Positions 46,150 to 55,287 of a stretch of DNA of 64,000 nucleotides are shown here, in pieces. Source of the DNA: Hyphomicrobiales bacterium (GTDB taxonomy: Bacteria; Pseudomonadota; Alphaproteobacteria; Rhizobiales; Rhizobiaceae); NCBI GenBank assembly GCA_900466605.1, contig UBMU01000016.1:124001-188000 (forward strand). Direction: 5' to 3'. Made by a program: the position numbers and the translations under genes. The notes below the pieces were generated by a model. The model saw only the letters and a program-made list of their open reading frames with translations. It ran no database searches and was not told the origin of the DNA. The number at the start of each line of letters is the position of its first letter. The stretch's first letter is position 1.

Positions 46150-46752
46150 TCAGATCTGCGGCCGGAACATCTCGAACACGTCACTGCCTTCGCTGTAATC
46201 CATGTAGCCCATGCGCGCGACCGGCCGAGCGATCGCCATGTCGAGGCGGCCATCGCGGATGATGGTTTCGTCGATGCGGATGCCGACGACCTGGCCGAAA
46301 ACCATGATATTTTCGGAGGCGTCGCCGGTGAGTGACTTCGGCACAAGGGTTTCCGTTACTCTGCATTCGAGCACGGCAAAGGCTTCGGCAACATAGGGCG
46401 CATCCACGAGCTCGCCAGTCTTCGCTGTTAGGCCGGCAAGAGCGAACTCGTCGACACCGTAGCCGACGGCGGCGGAAGACACGTTCATTTTTTCGACCAG
46501 GTGCCGGCTCACGAAGTTGCAGGTGAATTCGCCGGTCTCGACAGCGTTCCGCTGACTATGCTTGTAGCCAGCCGACGAAAACATGACGAGTTTCGGCCTG
46601 TCAGAAATCGCATTGAAAAAGGAATACGGTGCGAGATTGACCGAGCCGTCCATACCCCTGCTGCCGATCCAACCAATCGGCCGCGGGGCGACGATCGCCT
46701 TGAATGGATCGTGCGCCAGGCCGTGCTTGTTTGTATCGGTGGTGTAGAACAT
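46150..46752 (-). CDS. Flavin reductase-like protein
   Basis: A 200-residue FMN-binding split-barrel protein. The conserved opening PFKAIVAPRPIGWIGS, then NLAPYSFFNAISDRP and TCNFVSRHLVEKMN, identifies the flavin reductase-like family (DIM6/NTAB type). It starts within the stop of the nitroreductase gene (TGATG, one shared base), so the two flavoproteins are coupled and may act together in a reductive pathway. Confidence 0.88.
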   Translation of the reverse strand: MFYTTDTNKHGLAHDPFKAIVAPRPIGWIGSRGMDGSVNLAPYSFFNAISDRPKLVMFSSAGYKHSQRNAVETGEFTCNFVSRHLVEKMNVSSAAVGYGVDEFALAGLTAKTGELVDAPYVAEAFAVLECRVTETLVPKSLTGDASENIMVFGQVVGIRIDETIIRDGRLDMAIARPVARMGYMDYSEGSDVFEMFRPQI

Positions 46753-47336
46753 CAGTCCTCTCCACCAAGCCAGGTGACGGTTTCCGTCAGTTCCGGACGC
46801 GGGCGCTCGATGGCTGGAAACGTCGTCGAACCCATGTGAATGAAACCTGCAATCTTTTCACCTGGTTCGACGCCGAGCAGGCCGTAGGCACGCTCGTCGT
46901 AAGCGAACCATTCTGTCAGCCAGTTGGCGACCCACCCGTGGGCGTTGGCGGCGAAGATGATATTGAGGCAGACGGCGCCCGCGGACATCAGTTGTTCCCA
47001 CTCGGGAATCTTGATGTGCGGACCGGATTTACTGACAACGGCAACCACAACTGGAGCGCGGGTGAAACGGGTGCGCTCCACTTGGATCATTTCGTCGGAA
47101 AGCTCAGGCTTGGCCGCAAGCGCAAGTTCCAACAGTTTCTTGCCGATCCGTGCACGCTCCTCGCCGCGATAGACAATGAAGCGCCAGGGCGCGAGCTTGC
47201 CGTGATCAGGTACCCGTGAGGCCAGACGTAAAATCTCTTCGATCTCCGCCTTGTCGGGCCCTGGCTCGCACATCTGAAATGCTGGAATGGAGCGGCGGAC
47301 ACCGAGATAATCGATCAGCTTGATATCGGATTTCAT
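46752..47336 (-). CDS. Nitroreductase-family protein
   Basis: A 194-residue flavoprotein, predicted to use FMN and NAD(P)H to reduce nitro or quinone compounds. The FMN-binding pattern RRSIPAF...[15 protein letters not shown] is visible, followed by [22 protein letters not shown] and the final [11 protein letters not shown] start at the ATG at 47336, where the family similarity begins, ignoring 47 upstream codons. It is divergent from, and its 5' region overlaps, the start of the plus-strand secreted-protein gene. Confidence 0.86.
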   Translation of the reverse strand: MKSDIKLIDYLGVRRSIPAFQMCEPGPDKAEIEEILRLASRVPDHGKLAPWRFIVYRGEERARIGKKLLELALAAKPELSDEMIQVERTRFTRAPVVVAVVSKSGPHIKIPEWEQLMSAGAVCLNIIFAANAHGWVANWLTEWFAYDERAYGLLGVEPGEKIAGFIHMGSTTFPAIERPRPELTETVTWLGGED

Positions 47337-47406
47337 GCGGGAGAGACTTCCATTTTCATGACACTGTTGGGATGGGTCTTGAATTTGCCATCGCGTTGGT
47401 CTTGAA

Positions 47407-48540
47407 GTGGCCTCTGTGATTTCAGATGTCAATTGGTTCGCACGACACATGGGTGGCATTTCGCCATATGCACGCATAAGCTTGGCCGTCGCGTTCTCAG
47501 TCCTCCTGCCTCTGGGCAGTCAGGCGCAGGATGCCTTCCAGACGTTCAAGCAGCTGGACACGACGGCGAAGATGCCGAAGCTGAACGCCTTCATCGCGCC
47601 GGGTACGGCCCCGCAAGGCTCGAAGCTGCATGAGGTCGCTCTTGAGGCAAAGCTGACTGCCAATGGCGATGCGGTTCAGGACGGCCTTTCCTGGTATGTG
47701 TTCAGTCCCATGGCCGGCTCCGATGGCAAGCTTCCGCTGATTGCATCGTCACAAGGCGGCTCTGCGGATTTTCAGCTCGCGCCGGGAGACTACTTCGTCA
47801 ACGTCTCTTTCGGCCGTGCCGGCGTTACCCGGAAGCTCACGGTTCCCGAAGAAGGTCAGGTCGATAAGCAGACCATGGTGCTGGAGGCCGGTGGCCTGTT
47901 GCTGAACGCAGTGTCCGGGTCGGACGTCCGAATTCGACCGGATCAGCTGAGCTTTTCGATCTATTCCGCCGAGATACGCGAAGACGGAGAGCGCGGTCTT
48001 GTCATGGCGGATGTGCCGCCGAATACCGTGGTTCGCCTGAATGCCGGTACCTACCACATTGTTTCGGAATACGGTGACACCAACGCCTCGATCCGCGCTG
48101 ACATTCAGGTCGAGGCGGGTAAGTTGACGGAAGCCACCATCCAGCACAAGGCGGCGCAGATCACCTTCAAGCTCGTTTCTGACGCCGGTGGCGAAGCGAT
48201 TGCTGATACCGCGTGGTCAATCCTGACGGCCGCCGGCGATAGTGTCGGAGAGAGCGTTAGCGCGTTCCCAACCATGGTGCTTGCCGAAGGCGAATATTCC
48301 GCCGTCGCTCGAAACAAGGACAAGATCTACCAGCGCGATTTCAAGGTAGAGGCCGGCAAGAACAATGATGTCGAAGTCCTGATGAAGGATGTGCAGCCCG
48401 AGGAGCCGACTGAGGCGGCAAAAACGGTACAGGTTCAGCCGGATCAACAGCCGCCAGCCGGTGGCGTTTCGCCCCAGGCGCCATTGCCCTCTTACGATCA
48501 GCTGCAGAGCGGAGCCGGCACGAGCGACGACGCAGACTGA
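47407..48540 (+). CDS. Secreted beta-rich hypothetical protein
   Basis: A protein of up to 377 residues with a signal sequence ([20 protein letters not shown]). It contains three or more repeats resembling carboxypeptidase-regulatory-like beta domains, each with a pattern like [30 protein letters not shown] or [14 protein letters not shown]. The C-terminal 60 residues are Pro/Gln/Glu-rich. The start is unclear: GTG at 47407, or the ATG at 47449 that gives a better signal peptide; neither has a strong ribosome site. I recall similar proteins in rhizobia, with no function assigned. Confidence 0.78.
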   Translation: MASVISDVNWFARHMGGISPYARISLAVAFSVLLPLGSQAQDAFQTFKQLDTTAKMPKLNAFIAPGTAPQGSKLHEVALEAKLTANGDAVQDGLSWYVFSPMAGSDGKLPLIASSQGGSADFQLAPGDYFVNVSFGRAGVTRKLTVPEEGQVDKQTMVLEAGGLLLNAVSGSDVRIRPDQLSFSIYSAEIREDGERGLVMADVPPNTVVRLNAGTYHIVSEYGDTNASIRADIQVEAGKLTEATIQHKAAQITFKLVSDAGGEAIADTAWSILTAAGDSVGESVSAFPTMVLAEGEYSAVARNKDKIYQRDFKVEAGKNNDVEVLMKDVQPEEPTEAAKTVQVQPDQQPPAGGVSPQAPLPSYDQLQSGAGTSDDAD

Positions 48541-48565
48541 GTCGACCTTCAAAGGTACTGCAAAC

Positions 48566-48606
48566 AAAAACCGCCCGGTTCTGTTCAGAAGCCGGGCGGT
48601 TTTGTT
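48566..48606. terminator. Bidirectional terminator between the secreted protein gene and thrS
   Basis: CCGCCCGG (48571-48578) pairs with CCGGGCGG (48592-48599), flanked by AAAAA on the left and TTTTGTTGT on the right. It lies between convergent genes and should terminate both. Confidence 0.9.
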
Positions 48607-48621
48607 GTGTTGGCGGTATGA

Positions 48622-50607
48622 TCAGGCCACCTTCGCCTTCTTGGCCTCCGCCTTGCGGCGCACATCCGGCGGCGTGGCTTCGAGCCCGAGGCTCGCAATA
48701 GCCTCTTCAAGCGACATTGACGTCTGCTCCTGGCTACCGAGACGACGGATATTGACGGTGCGCTCTTCTGCTTCCTTCTTGCCGCAGACGATAATGACGG
48801 GAACTTTCGTAACGGAATGTTCGCGGATCTTGTAATTGATCTTCTCGTTACGGAAGTCCGTTTCGACCGTCAGGCCGGCGTCGCGCAGCGCTTCGGCAAC
48901 TTCGGCACCATAGCCATCCGCCTCGGAGGTAATCGTCGCGACCACGACCTGCTGCGGCGATACCCAGAGCGGCAGGTGTCCTGCGAAGTTTTCGATCAGG
49001 ATGCCGAGGAAGCGTTCCATCGAGCCACAGATAGCGCGGTGGATCATCACCGGCTGCGTCTTTTCCGAATTGCTGTCGATATAGAAGGCCCCGAAGCGTT
49101 CCGGCAGGTTGAAGTCGACCTGCGTCGTGCCGCACTGCCATTCGCGACCGATCGCGTCCTTCAGCGTATATTCGAACTTTGGCCCATAGAACGCACCCTC
49201 GCCCGGCAGAATGCCGGTCTTGATGTTGTTCGATTGCTGCTGGATCGTTTCCAGCACGTCGGTCATCACGCTTTCGGCGCGATCCCAAAGATCGTCCGAA
49301 CCGACGCGCTTTTCCGGACGCGTCGAAAGCTTGATGGTGATCTCGTCGAAGCCGAAGTCCTTGTAGACCGAGAGGATCAGGTCGTTGATCTTCAGGCATT
49401 CGGCCGCCATCTGCTCGTCGGTGCAGAAGATGTGTGCGTCGTCCTGCGTGAAGCCGCGCACGCGCATCAGGCCATGCAGAGCGCCTGACGGTTCGTAGCG
49501 ATGGACGGTGCCAAATTCCGCAAGACGAATCGGCAGTTCACGGTAGGACTTCAGTCCGTGCTTGAAGATCTGTACGTGACCGGGGCAGTTCATCGGCTTC
49601 AGTGCGAAGACGCGGTCGTCATCCGTATCGTCGCCGGCAACGGTGACCTTGAACATGTTGTCACGGTACCAGCCCCAGTGACCTGAGGTTTCCCAGAGTG
49701 ACTTGTCGAGCACCTGCGGTGCATTGACCTCCTGGTAGTCCTCCGCGAGGCGCCGGCGCATATAGGCGACGAGCGTCTGGAACATGCGCCATCCCTTGCC
49801 GTGCCAGAAGACGACGCCCGGACCTTCTTCCTGGAAATGGAAGAGGTCCATTTCGCGACCGAGGCGACGATGATCGCGCTTCTCGGCTTCGGCAAGGACA
49901 TGCAGGTAATTGTCGAGATCTGCCTGCTCGGCGAACGCCGTTCCGTAGATGCGGGTCAGCATCGGATTGTTACTATCGCCACGCCAGTAGGCGCCGGCCA
50001 CTTTCATCAGCTTGAAGGCCGTGCCGATCTGGCCGGTTGACGCCATATGCGGGCCGCGACACAAGTCGAACCAGTCACCCTGGTAGTAGATCTTCAGGTC
50101 CTGGCCTGTGGGAATGGCATCGACGAGTTCGACCTTGTAGCTTTCTCCCTTGGCGGAGAAGACTTCTTTGGCTTTCTCGCGCGACCAGGCTTCCTTGGTG
50201 AACGGCGCGTTGCGGGCGATGATTTCCTTCATCTTCTTTTCGATCTTCGGCAGATCGTCCGGGGTGAAGGGCTCGTTCTTGGCAAAGTCGTAGTAGAAGC
50301 CGTTTTCGATGACCGGCCCGATCGTTACCTGCGTGCCGGGCCAGAGCTCCTGCACGGCTTCTGCCATCACGTGGGCTGCGTCATGCCGGATCAGCTCCAG
50401 CGCGCGGCCATCTGCGCGGGTAATGATTTCAATCGTGCCTGCAGTGACGGGATCGGAAAGGTCACGAACCTGACCGTCGATCGCGATGGCGACGGCCTTC
50501 TTGGCAAGCGACTTGGAAATGGATTCTGCGACATCCTTGCCGGTTGCGCCAGCATCGTAGCTGCGCACGGAACCATCGGGAAATGTCAGGGAAACGGATT
50601 GGGACAT
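48622..50607 (-). CDS. thrS: Threonyl-tRNA synthetase
   Basis: A 661-residue class II aminoacyl-tRNA synthetase. The TGS domain occupies about residues 1-65. The editing (SAD) domain has [12 protein letters not shown] and the CRGPH zinc-type motif. The catalytic core has motif 2 ([20 protein letters not shown]) and class II motif 3 near [14 protein letters not shown]. The C-terminal anticodon-binding domain begins [20 protein letters not shown] lies ten bases before the ATG. No leader regulatory structure was noted in the 5' gap. Confidence 0.97.
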   Translation of the reverse strand: MSQSVSLTFPDGSVRSYDAGATGKDVAESISKSLAKKAVAIAIDGQVRDLSDPVTAGTIEIITRADGRALELIRHDAAHVMAEAVQELWPGTQVTIGPVIENGFYYDFAKNEPFTPDDLPKIEKKMKEIIARNAPFTKEAWSREKAKEVFSAKGESYKVELVDAIPTGQDLKIYYQGDWFDLCRGPHMASTGQIGTAFKLMKVAGAYWRGDSNNPMLTRIYGTAFAEQADLDNYLHVLAEAEKRDHRRLGREMDLFHFQEEGPGVVFWHGKGWRMFQTLVAYMRRRLAEDYQEVNAPQVLDKSLWETSGHWGWYRDNMFKVTVAGDDTDDDRVFALKPMNCPGHVQIFKHGLKSYRELPIRLAEFGTVHRYEPSGALHGLMRVRGFTQDDAHIFCTDEQMAAECLKINDLILSVYKDFGFDEITIKLSTRPEKRVGSDDLWDRAESVMTDVLETIQQQSNNIKTGILPGEGAFYGPKFEYTLKDAIGREWQCGTTQVDFNLPERFGAFYIDSNSEKTQPVMIHRAICGSMERFLGILIENFAGHLPLWVSPQQVVVATITSEADGYGAEVAEALRDAGLTVETDFRNEKINYKIREHSVTKVPVIIVCGKKEAEERTVNIRRLGSQEQTSMSLEEAIASLGLEATPPDVRRKAEAKKAKVA

Positions 50608-50729
50608 TCAGAATTCTCCTTGTCCAGTCCCGCCAACGAATGCGGGTGGTTGCAATGAAGCGCTTCGTCCGCACGAATGCGCCGCCGCCTGATACCGAGA
50701 TTTGCTGCGTGAGTAAAGAAAAAGGCGGC

Positions 50730-51254
50730 TCAGCCGATCATTTCGGCAAGGCCGCGAACTGTGTTCCAGTTCCGCAGTGTTCCGACACCCATGCGCTTTG
50801 TCGTAAGTGCCGAAAGCAACTTCCATTGGCTTGGCTTGCCGGCAAAATCGATCCAGAGATCGCCGCCGATGAGCGCCATTCGCTGTGTCGGATCGGCATA
50901 GGGCCGAAGCGTCTCTATGGTTGCAGGGCCAAGTGGCTTGCGCATCACACGCACGATGACTTGGCTGCCCTCGCCGTCCGGAAACGGGTTGGATTTGGCC
51001 AGCGCCAACCAATCCGCGCCTCTGCGCACAATGATATCGACCGGCTTGCCGTACCGTGCATTGAAAGCTGCTTCCAGCCTTGCCTCGATCTCATCGAGTG
51101 GGGTTGCCTCTGCCTCAAAGACGATGTTGCCGGTCGATACAAGTGTTCGTGGATTTCTGTAACCGACGTCAGTCGCCATGTCGCGAAGATCGGACATCAC
51201 AACCCGACGACCGGGCACAAGCACAATACTGTGAAGCAGCGCAACACAGATCAT
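50730..51254 (-). CDS. DUF1697 protein
   Basis: A 174-residue protein of the DUF1697 family, function unknown. The typical motifs are VALLHSIVL at the start, DVGYRNPRTLVSTGNIVFEA, and WNTVRGLAEMI at the end. GGAGG precedes the ATG at 51254; the frame runs 92 codons further upstream but that part resembles nothing. It is 125 bp after yidD on the same strand. Confidence 0.85.
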   Translation of the reverse strand: MICVALLHSIVLVPGRRVVMSDLRDMATDVGYRNPRTLVSTGNIVFEAEATPLDEIEARLEAAFNARYGKPVDIIVRRGADWLALAKSNPFPDGEGSQVIVRVMRKPLGPATIETLRPYADPTQRMALIGGDLWIDFAGKPSQWKLLSALTTKRMGVGTLRNWNTVRGLAEMIG

Positions 51255-51379
51255 GCCCTCCAGAGCTCCGCTACGTCGCGTGGGAGGTTTGCGAGGACGC
51301 CATCGAATGCGGGCGCATCCAGCGTATCGGCGACTTGATGGTGATGGCCAAATACTTGATACGCGTCCCGTTCCATCCT

Positions 51380-51778
51380 TCAGCCCACCTTGCGACCAAG
51401 TGCGAGATAGCGCCAGGGTGTCCACCAGTGTAGGCGCTCGCCGAGCTGTGCGGGAACCGGGTCCAGCCCGCTCGTGCCTCCCGGTCCGCAACGCGCAACG
51501 CGAAACAGCGTCATCCATCCGCCGCCCCACAGTCCATGGCGCGCAACCGCCTCGTAACCATACTCAGAGCAAGTTGGGATGTGGCGGCAGGAATTGCCGA
51601 TGAAGCCGGAAAGTGTCAGCTGATAGAGGCGGATAAAGCCCATGCCGAGCAACCTGCCCGGCGTCTTGCGAAAAGGCCCTGAATAGTTGCGGGAGAAAGA
51701 AGCTGTCGGCTTTCCCGGCGCGGCAGCACCGCCCTCGTCTTCCTCATCATCGTCGCTTATGGAGCAAAACTGGCACAT
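51380..51778 (-). CDS. yidD: YidD-like membrane protein insertion efficiency factor
   Basis: A 132-residue YidD-family protein, thought to aid insertion by YidC. The conserved core is FIRLYQLTLSGFIGNSCRHIPTCSEYGYEA with three cysteines (seen as SCRHIPTCSEYG), then RHGLWGGGWMTLFRVARC and WWTPWRY. The N-terminal 45 residues are acidic and variable. It is 12 bp after the SufU-like gene on the same strand, rather than in the rpmH-rnpA-yidC cluster where it is found in many bacteria. Confidence 0.9.
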   Translation of the reverse strand: MCQFCSISDDDEEDEGGAAAPGKPTASFSRNYSGPFRKTPGRLLGMGFIRLYQLTLSGFIGNSCRHIPTCSEYGYEAVARHGLWGGGWMTLFRVARCGPGGTSGLDPVPAQLGERLHWWTPWRYLALGRKVG

Positions 51779-51790
51779 CGATATCGACGC

Positions 51791-52237
51791 TCAAGCCTCG
51801 ACCGTTTCAGTACGTTGGGCCTCGATCTGGCCGATCGCATCGACGACGGCGTCGAATGTGAGCATTGTGGAGGCATGTCGCGCCTTGTAGTCCTTCACAG
51901 GACGGAGATAGCGCATGTCCTCGAACCGGCCGTCCGGCCCCTCGCCGTCGGCCTTCAGCATCTCCAGCATATCCTCGCGCGCCTTGCGCAGCTCAGTCAC
52001 GTTGGCGCCGATCACATGGCGTGCCATGATCGAAGAGGACGCCTGCCCGAGCGCACAGGCTTTGACGTCATGCGCGAAACCGGTCACCGTGTCGCCGTCC
52101 ATCTTCAGCCAGATCTTGACCTTGGAACCGCAAAGCTTGGAATGCGCCTGGGCGCTTGCATCCGCGTCCGGCAAACTGCCGATCAGTGGAATATTGCCTG
52201 CAAATTCGAGGATTTTGCTGTTGTATATATCGTCCAT
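51791..52237 (-). CDS. NifU/SufU-like iron-sulfur scaffold protein lacking the third Cys
   Basis: A 148-residue protein of the IscU/SufU N-terminal family. The first two cluster/zinc cysteines are C36 (KLCGSK) and C61 (ACALGQASSS). The third cysteine expected in the R-x-x-C-x-x-L-x-W motif is replaced: the equivalent RHASTMLTF has Ser123. It may therefore not be a classical scaffold. GGAG precedes the ATG at 52237; frames further upstream are leader. It is divergent from folE across 308 bp and followed by yidD. Confidence 0.85.
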   Translation of the reverse strand: MDDIYNSKILEFAGNIPLIGSLPDADASAQAHSKLCGSKVKIWLKMDGDTVTGFAHDVKACALGQASSSIMARHVIGANVTELRKAREDMLEMLKADGEGPDGRFEDMRYLRPVKDYKARHASTMLTFDAVVDAIGQIEAQRTETVEA

Positions 52238-52325
52238 CGTGGATTCCGCTCCAGAATTCATGCGGATCGGCGCCTCAAAACCCATTGTAGCACAAAAGAA
52301 AAACACAGCGTGTCGTGCCGAGAGA

Positions 52326-52353
52326 CTTACATAGGGATGCCGTTTTCCTATAT
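52326..52353 (+). promoter_or_regulatory. Probable folE promoter
   Basis: CTTACA (52326-52331) and CTATAT (52348-52353) are 16 bp apart, matching the rhizobial vegetative consensus (CTTGAC / CTATAT) well. Transcription would begin near 52360, giving folE a long leader of about 185 nt. Confidence 0.6.
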
Positions 52354-52498
52354 GTATGTCGTTCGAAGGCCATGAAAATGCAATGGCCTCGGCTAAGTTT
52401 GATTGGGAAACCGTGCCGGAAGGGCAGCAAACCAAGCCCTGAAAGCCCCGGAGCCTGCCAAAGGTGCATGAATTCCCCTGAGTGGAATTGCCAGTGGC

Positions 52499-52539
52499 TA
52501 GTCCGAACGACGGTCCGCAGAAAGCGGATCAGGAGACTG
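52499..52539 (+). promoter_or_regulatory. Candidate THF-II (folE-motif) riboswitch overlapping the folE ribosome site
   Basis: Just before folE, GGTCCGC (52512-52518) and GCGGATC (52524-52530) form a 7-bp stem with loop AGAAA. Outside it TAGTC (52499-52503) can pair with GACTG (52535-52539). The internal loop between the stems contains AGGA of the AGGAG ribosome site (52531-52535). The two-helix shape, the short size, the ribosome site inside the loop and the position at folE in an alphaproteobacterium are what I remember of the tetrahydrofolate THF-II riboswitch. No covariance search was possible. Confidence 0.5.
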
Positions 52540-52545
52540 TTGCAT

Positions 52546-53166
52546 ATGGACGCCATCATCAAGAATTTTCCGCAGACGCCTGCCGATCTGGAGGCCGATC
52601 GGCCAAGCCAGAAGGAAGCTGAGGACGCCGTCCGGACACTGTTGCGTTGGGCTGGCGACGATCCCTCCCGCGAAGGTCTTCTGGATACACCGGCACGCGT
52701 AGCCAAGGCCTATCGTGAACTCTTCGCCGGCTATGATCAGGACCCGGAAGACGTGCTTGGTCGCACGTTTGAAGAGGTTGCCGGCTATGATGACATGGTT
52801 CTGGTGAGGGATATTCCCTTCTTCTCCCATTGCGAACACCACATGGTGCCGATCATCGGCAAAGCCCACGTCGCCTATATGCCTGATGGAAAAGTGCTTG
52901 GCCTTTCGAAGATCGCACGCGTCGTGGAGATCTACGGTCGCCGCCTGCAAACGCAGGAAACCATGACCGCGCAGATCGCAAGGGCCATCGATGACACGCT
53001 TGCTCCACGCGGTGTAGCCGTGATGATAGAGGCCGAACATATGTGTATGGCAATGCGCGGCGTGCAAAAGCAGGGCTCGACCACATTGACGACAACATTT
53101 ACCGGAACGTTCAAAACTGAGCCGGCTGATCAAGCCCGATTCATGTCCATGGTCCGGAGCCGCTGA
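52546..53166 (+). CDS. folE: GTP cyclohydrolase I (FolE type)
   Basis: A 206-residue enzyme making dihydroneopterin triphosphate from GTP, the first step of folate synthesis. Zinc and active-site residues are in [20 protein letters not shown] and [17 protein letters not shown]. The N-terminal [18 protein letters not shown] is typical. AGGAG lies ten bases before the ATG at 52546; the in-frame extension of 77 codons upstream is leader. It is followed by hisI after 26 bp. Confidence 0.96.
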   Translation: MDAIIKNFPQTPADLEADRPSQKEAEDAVRTLLRWAGDDPSREGLLDTPARVAKAYRELFAGYDQDPEDVLGRTFEEVAGYDDMVLVRDIPFFSHCEHHMVPIIGKAHVAYMPDGKVLGLSKIARVVEIYGRRLQTQETMTAQIARAIDDTLAPRGVAVMIEAEHMCMAMRGVQKQGSTTLTTTFTGTFKTEPADQARFMSMVRSR

Positions 53167-53192
53167 ATACGGCTTCAATTAAGAAAGCCGCG

Positions 53193-53651
53193 ATGATGCC
53201 CTTTGCGTTCAATGCACCGTCCGACGATAAATCCGAACTCGAGGACGCGGGCGACTTCACGCCGCGGTTTGATGATCGCGGCCTGATCACTGCTATCGTC
53301 ACCGATGCAACGGATGGCGAGTTGCTGATGGTTGCACATATGAATGCGCAGGCCCTCGCCCTGACAATCCAGACCGGAAAGGCGCATTACTTCAGTCGCT
53401 CGCGTGGCAAGCTCTGGATCAAGGGCGAAACGTCAGGCAACACTCAGATGGTCAAGGAAATCCGCACGGATTGCGATCAGGATGCCATCTGGCTGAAGGT
53501 CGAAGTCGCTGGCCATGACGCGACCTGTCACACCGGCCGTCGATCCTGTTTCTATAGGACCGTCAACCTCGAGGACGGCAAGCCGATGCTCGAAATCATC
53601 GACGACGATTTCCAGTTCGATCCGAATGAGGTTTACGGAAAAGAGTCTTAA
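53193..53651 (+). CDS. hisI: Phosphoribosyl-AMP cyclohydrolase
   Basis: A 152-residue histidine-pathway enzyme opening the adenine ring of PR-AMP. The metal-binding pattern is complete: TDCDQDAIW, then [33 protein letters not shown] and the [16 protein letters not shown] loop are diagnostic. It is not fused to HisE. Two ATG codons stand in tandem at 53193 and 53196; either may start. It lies downstream of folE and is likely co-transcribed. Confidence 0.95.
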   Translation: MMPFAFNAPSDDKSELEDAGDFTPRFDDRGLITAIVTDATDGELLMVAHMNAQALALTIQTGKAHYFSRSRGKLWIKGETSGNTQMVKEIRTDCDQDAIWLKVEVAGHDATCHTGRRSCFYRTVNLEDGKPMLEIIDDDFQFDPNEVYGKES

Positions 53652-53762
53652 AAGCGAGCAATTGCCTCTTATTGGGCCAAAAGCTACGCCTATATACGAA
53701 TTGGAAAGGGAGACGGGACACTACTATAGTTCATCTGAGTGTTCTGCAGGAGGGAACGAGCT

Positions 53763-54734
53763 ATGCTGAATTGGGGTTTGTACCGTCAAAGCTCCGAGGC
53801 AGGCACGTCCAACACAAGCAATTCGACAACGCCAGATACGAACGCTCCCGCTATTCCCGCGCCTGCCCCAAGAAGAACCAAGCTTGCCCTCGCACTCGGT
53901 GGGGGCGCTGCGCGGGGCTGGGCCCATATAGGTGTCCTGCGCGCTTTGGACGAAGAAGGTATCGAGATCGGCATGGTGGCCGGAACCTCGATCGGAGCCC
54001 TGGTCGGCGGATGTTATCTGGCAGGCAAGCTCGACGAGCTCGAAGGCTTTGCCCGTTCACTGACGATGCGGCGAATTGCCAGTCTGCTTGACCTGACAAT
54101 CGGCGGCAGCGGCTTGTTCGGCGGCATGCGTCTGACAAAGCGCATGCAGGAACATCTGGAAGGCCTGAATGTCGAAGATCTGGATCGGCCCTTCGTTGCG
54201 GTAGCTGCCGAGGTCAACACCGGACACGAAGTTTGGATTGCCAATGGCTCGTTGATCACGGCGCTTCGCGCTTCCTACGCCTTGCCAGGTATCTTCGAAC
54301 CCATTCGCAGTAATCAACGGACACTCGTCGATGGTGCACTGGTCAATCCGGTTCCCGTTTCGGTTTGCCGCGCCTATGAGCAGCCGCTCGTCGTTGCCGT
54401 TAATCTGAATTACGATCTGTACGGGCGATCGGCCGTCGTGCGGCACAATGCTACCCTCTCACCTTCCGAAGTGCAGCGGCGCGAGGAAGCACCCTATGCC
54501 AAGCTGGGCATGACCGGTGTGATGGTGCAAGCTTTCAACATCATCCAGGACAGGATTGCGCGTGCGCGCTTGGCGGGCGACCCGCCGGATATCTCGATAC
54601 AGCCGCGCCTCGGCGATATCGGTCTCTCGGAATTCCATCGCGCTGGAGAAGCCATCGAGCGCGGCTACGAGGAAGCCAAGCTGAGGCTTCCCGAGTTGAA
54701 ACGGATGCAGGAACTGTTCGCCGGCTCTCTCTAG
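53763..54734 (+). CDS. Patatin-like phospholipase (RssA/YchK type)
   Basis: A 323-residue lipolytic enzyme. The oxyanion loop is LGGGAARGWAHIG, the nucleophile Ser is in AGTSIGALVGG, and the dyad Asp is in VDGALVNPVPV, so the catalytic dyad is complete. The N-terminal 45 residues are a Ser/Thr/Pro-rich linker. GGAGGG precedes the ATG at 53763. The lipid substrate is unknown. It converges with the CBS gene. Confidence 0.9.
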   Translation: MLNWGLYRQSSEAGTSNTSNSTTPDTNAPAIPAPAPRRTKLALALGGGAARGWAHIGVLRALDEEGIEIGMVAGTSIGALVGGCYLAGKLDELEGFARSLTMRRIASLLDLTIGGSGLFGGMRLTKRMQEHLEGLNVEDLDRPFVAVAAEVNTGHEVWIANGSLITALRASYALPGIFEPIRSNQRTLVDGALVNPVPVSVCRAYEQPLVVAVNLNYDLYGRSAVVRHNATLSPSEVQRREEAPYAKLGMTGVMVQAFNIIQDRIARARLAGDPPDISIQPRLGDIGLSEFHRAGEAIERGYEEAKLRLPELKRMQELFAGSL

Positions 54735-54749
54735 GTGCCGGCGACATAT

Positions 54750-55184
54750 TCAGCCGGCGATATAGGCCTTGATCTGCTCGGCTTCCAGTTCGACCTCAGC
54801 GATGCGCGTCTTTACGACGTCGCCAATCGATATGATGCCGACGAGCTTGCCGTTCGTTTCAACAGGAACGTGACGGAACCGGCGGCTTGTCATCAGTCCC
54901 ATAAGGTCGTTCACGGTTGAGTCTTCGTGACACCGGTAAACCTTGGAGGTCATCAGGGAGGCAACGGGCTGATCGAGACAGGCAGCGCCCGCTTTTGCGA
55001 TCGCATGCACCACGTCACGTTCCGTGAAAATCCCGGAAATCTTGTTTTCCATCCCGACAATGACGATAGCGCCGATCTTTTTCTTGCTGAGAATCACAGC
55101 CGCTTCGGAAACGGTCGTGTTTGACCCGGCGGTGACGACATCCCTGCCCTTTGCGTCTAGTATGGCCTTGACTGTATTGGACAT
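54750..55184 (-). CDS. CBS-domain pair protein
   Basis: A 144-residue protein made almost only of two CBS domains. The repeats read AIVIVGMENKISGIFTERDVV and RHVPVETNGKLVGIISIGDVV, with the linker SLMTSKVYRCHEDSTVNDLMGLM. Such proteins bind adenosine nucleotides and sense energy status. A strong AGGAGG site lies before the ATG at 55184. No partner enzyme is adjacent. Confidence 0.9.
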   Translation of the reverse strand: MSNTVKAILDAKGRDVVTAGSNTTVSEAAVILSKKKIGAIVIVGMENKISGIFTERDVVHAIAKAGAACLDQPVASLMTSKVYRCHEDSTVNDLMGLMTSRRFRHVPVETNGKLVGIISIGDVVKTRIAEVELEAEQIKAYIAG

Positions 55185-55287
55185 TCTGAACCTCCTATGT
55201 CGAAAGTGAAGCACTTCAACTGATCACAGGTATCCGCGGCGGTCTCTCCTCCCATCACGGATCAGTTCGAATGGTGCACTCCAATTC

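Noticed and set aside
52405..52462. A cobalamin-riboswitch-like run upstream of folE
   Set aside because: A few short matches (GGAAACCG, GCCGGA) exist, but the conserved B12 box and the rest of the aptamer are absent, and folE is not a B12-regulated gene.
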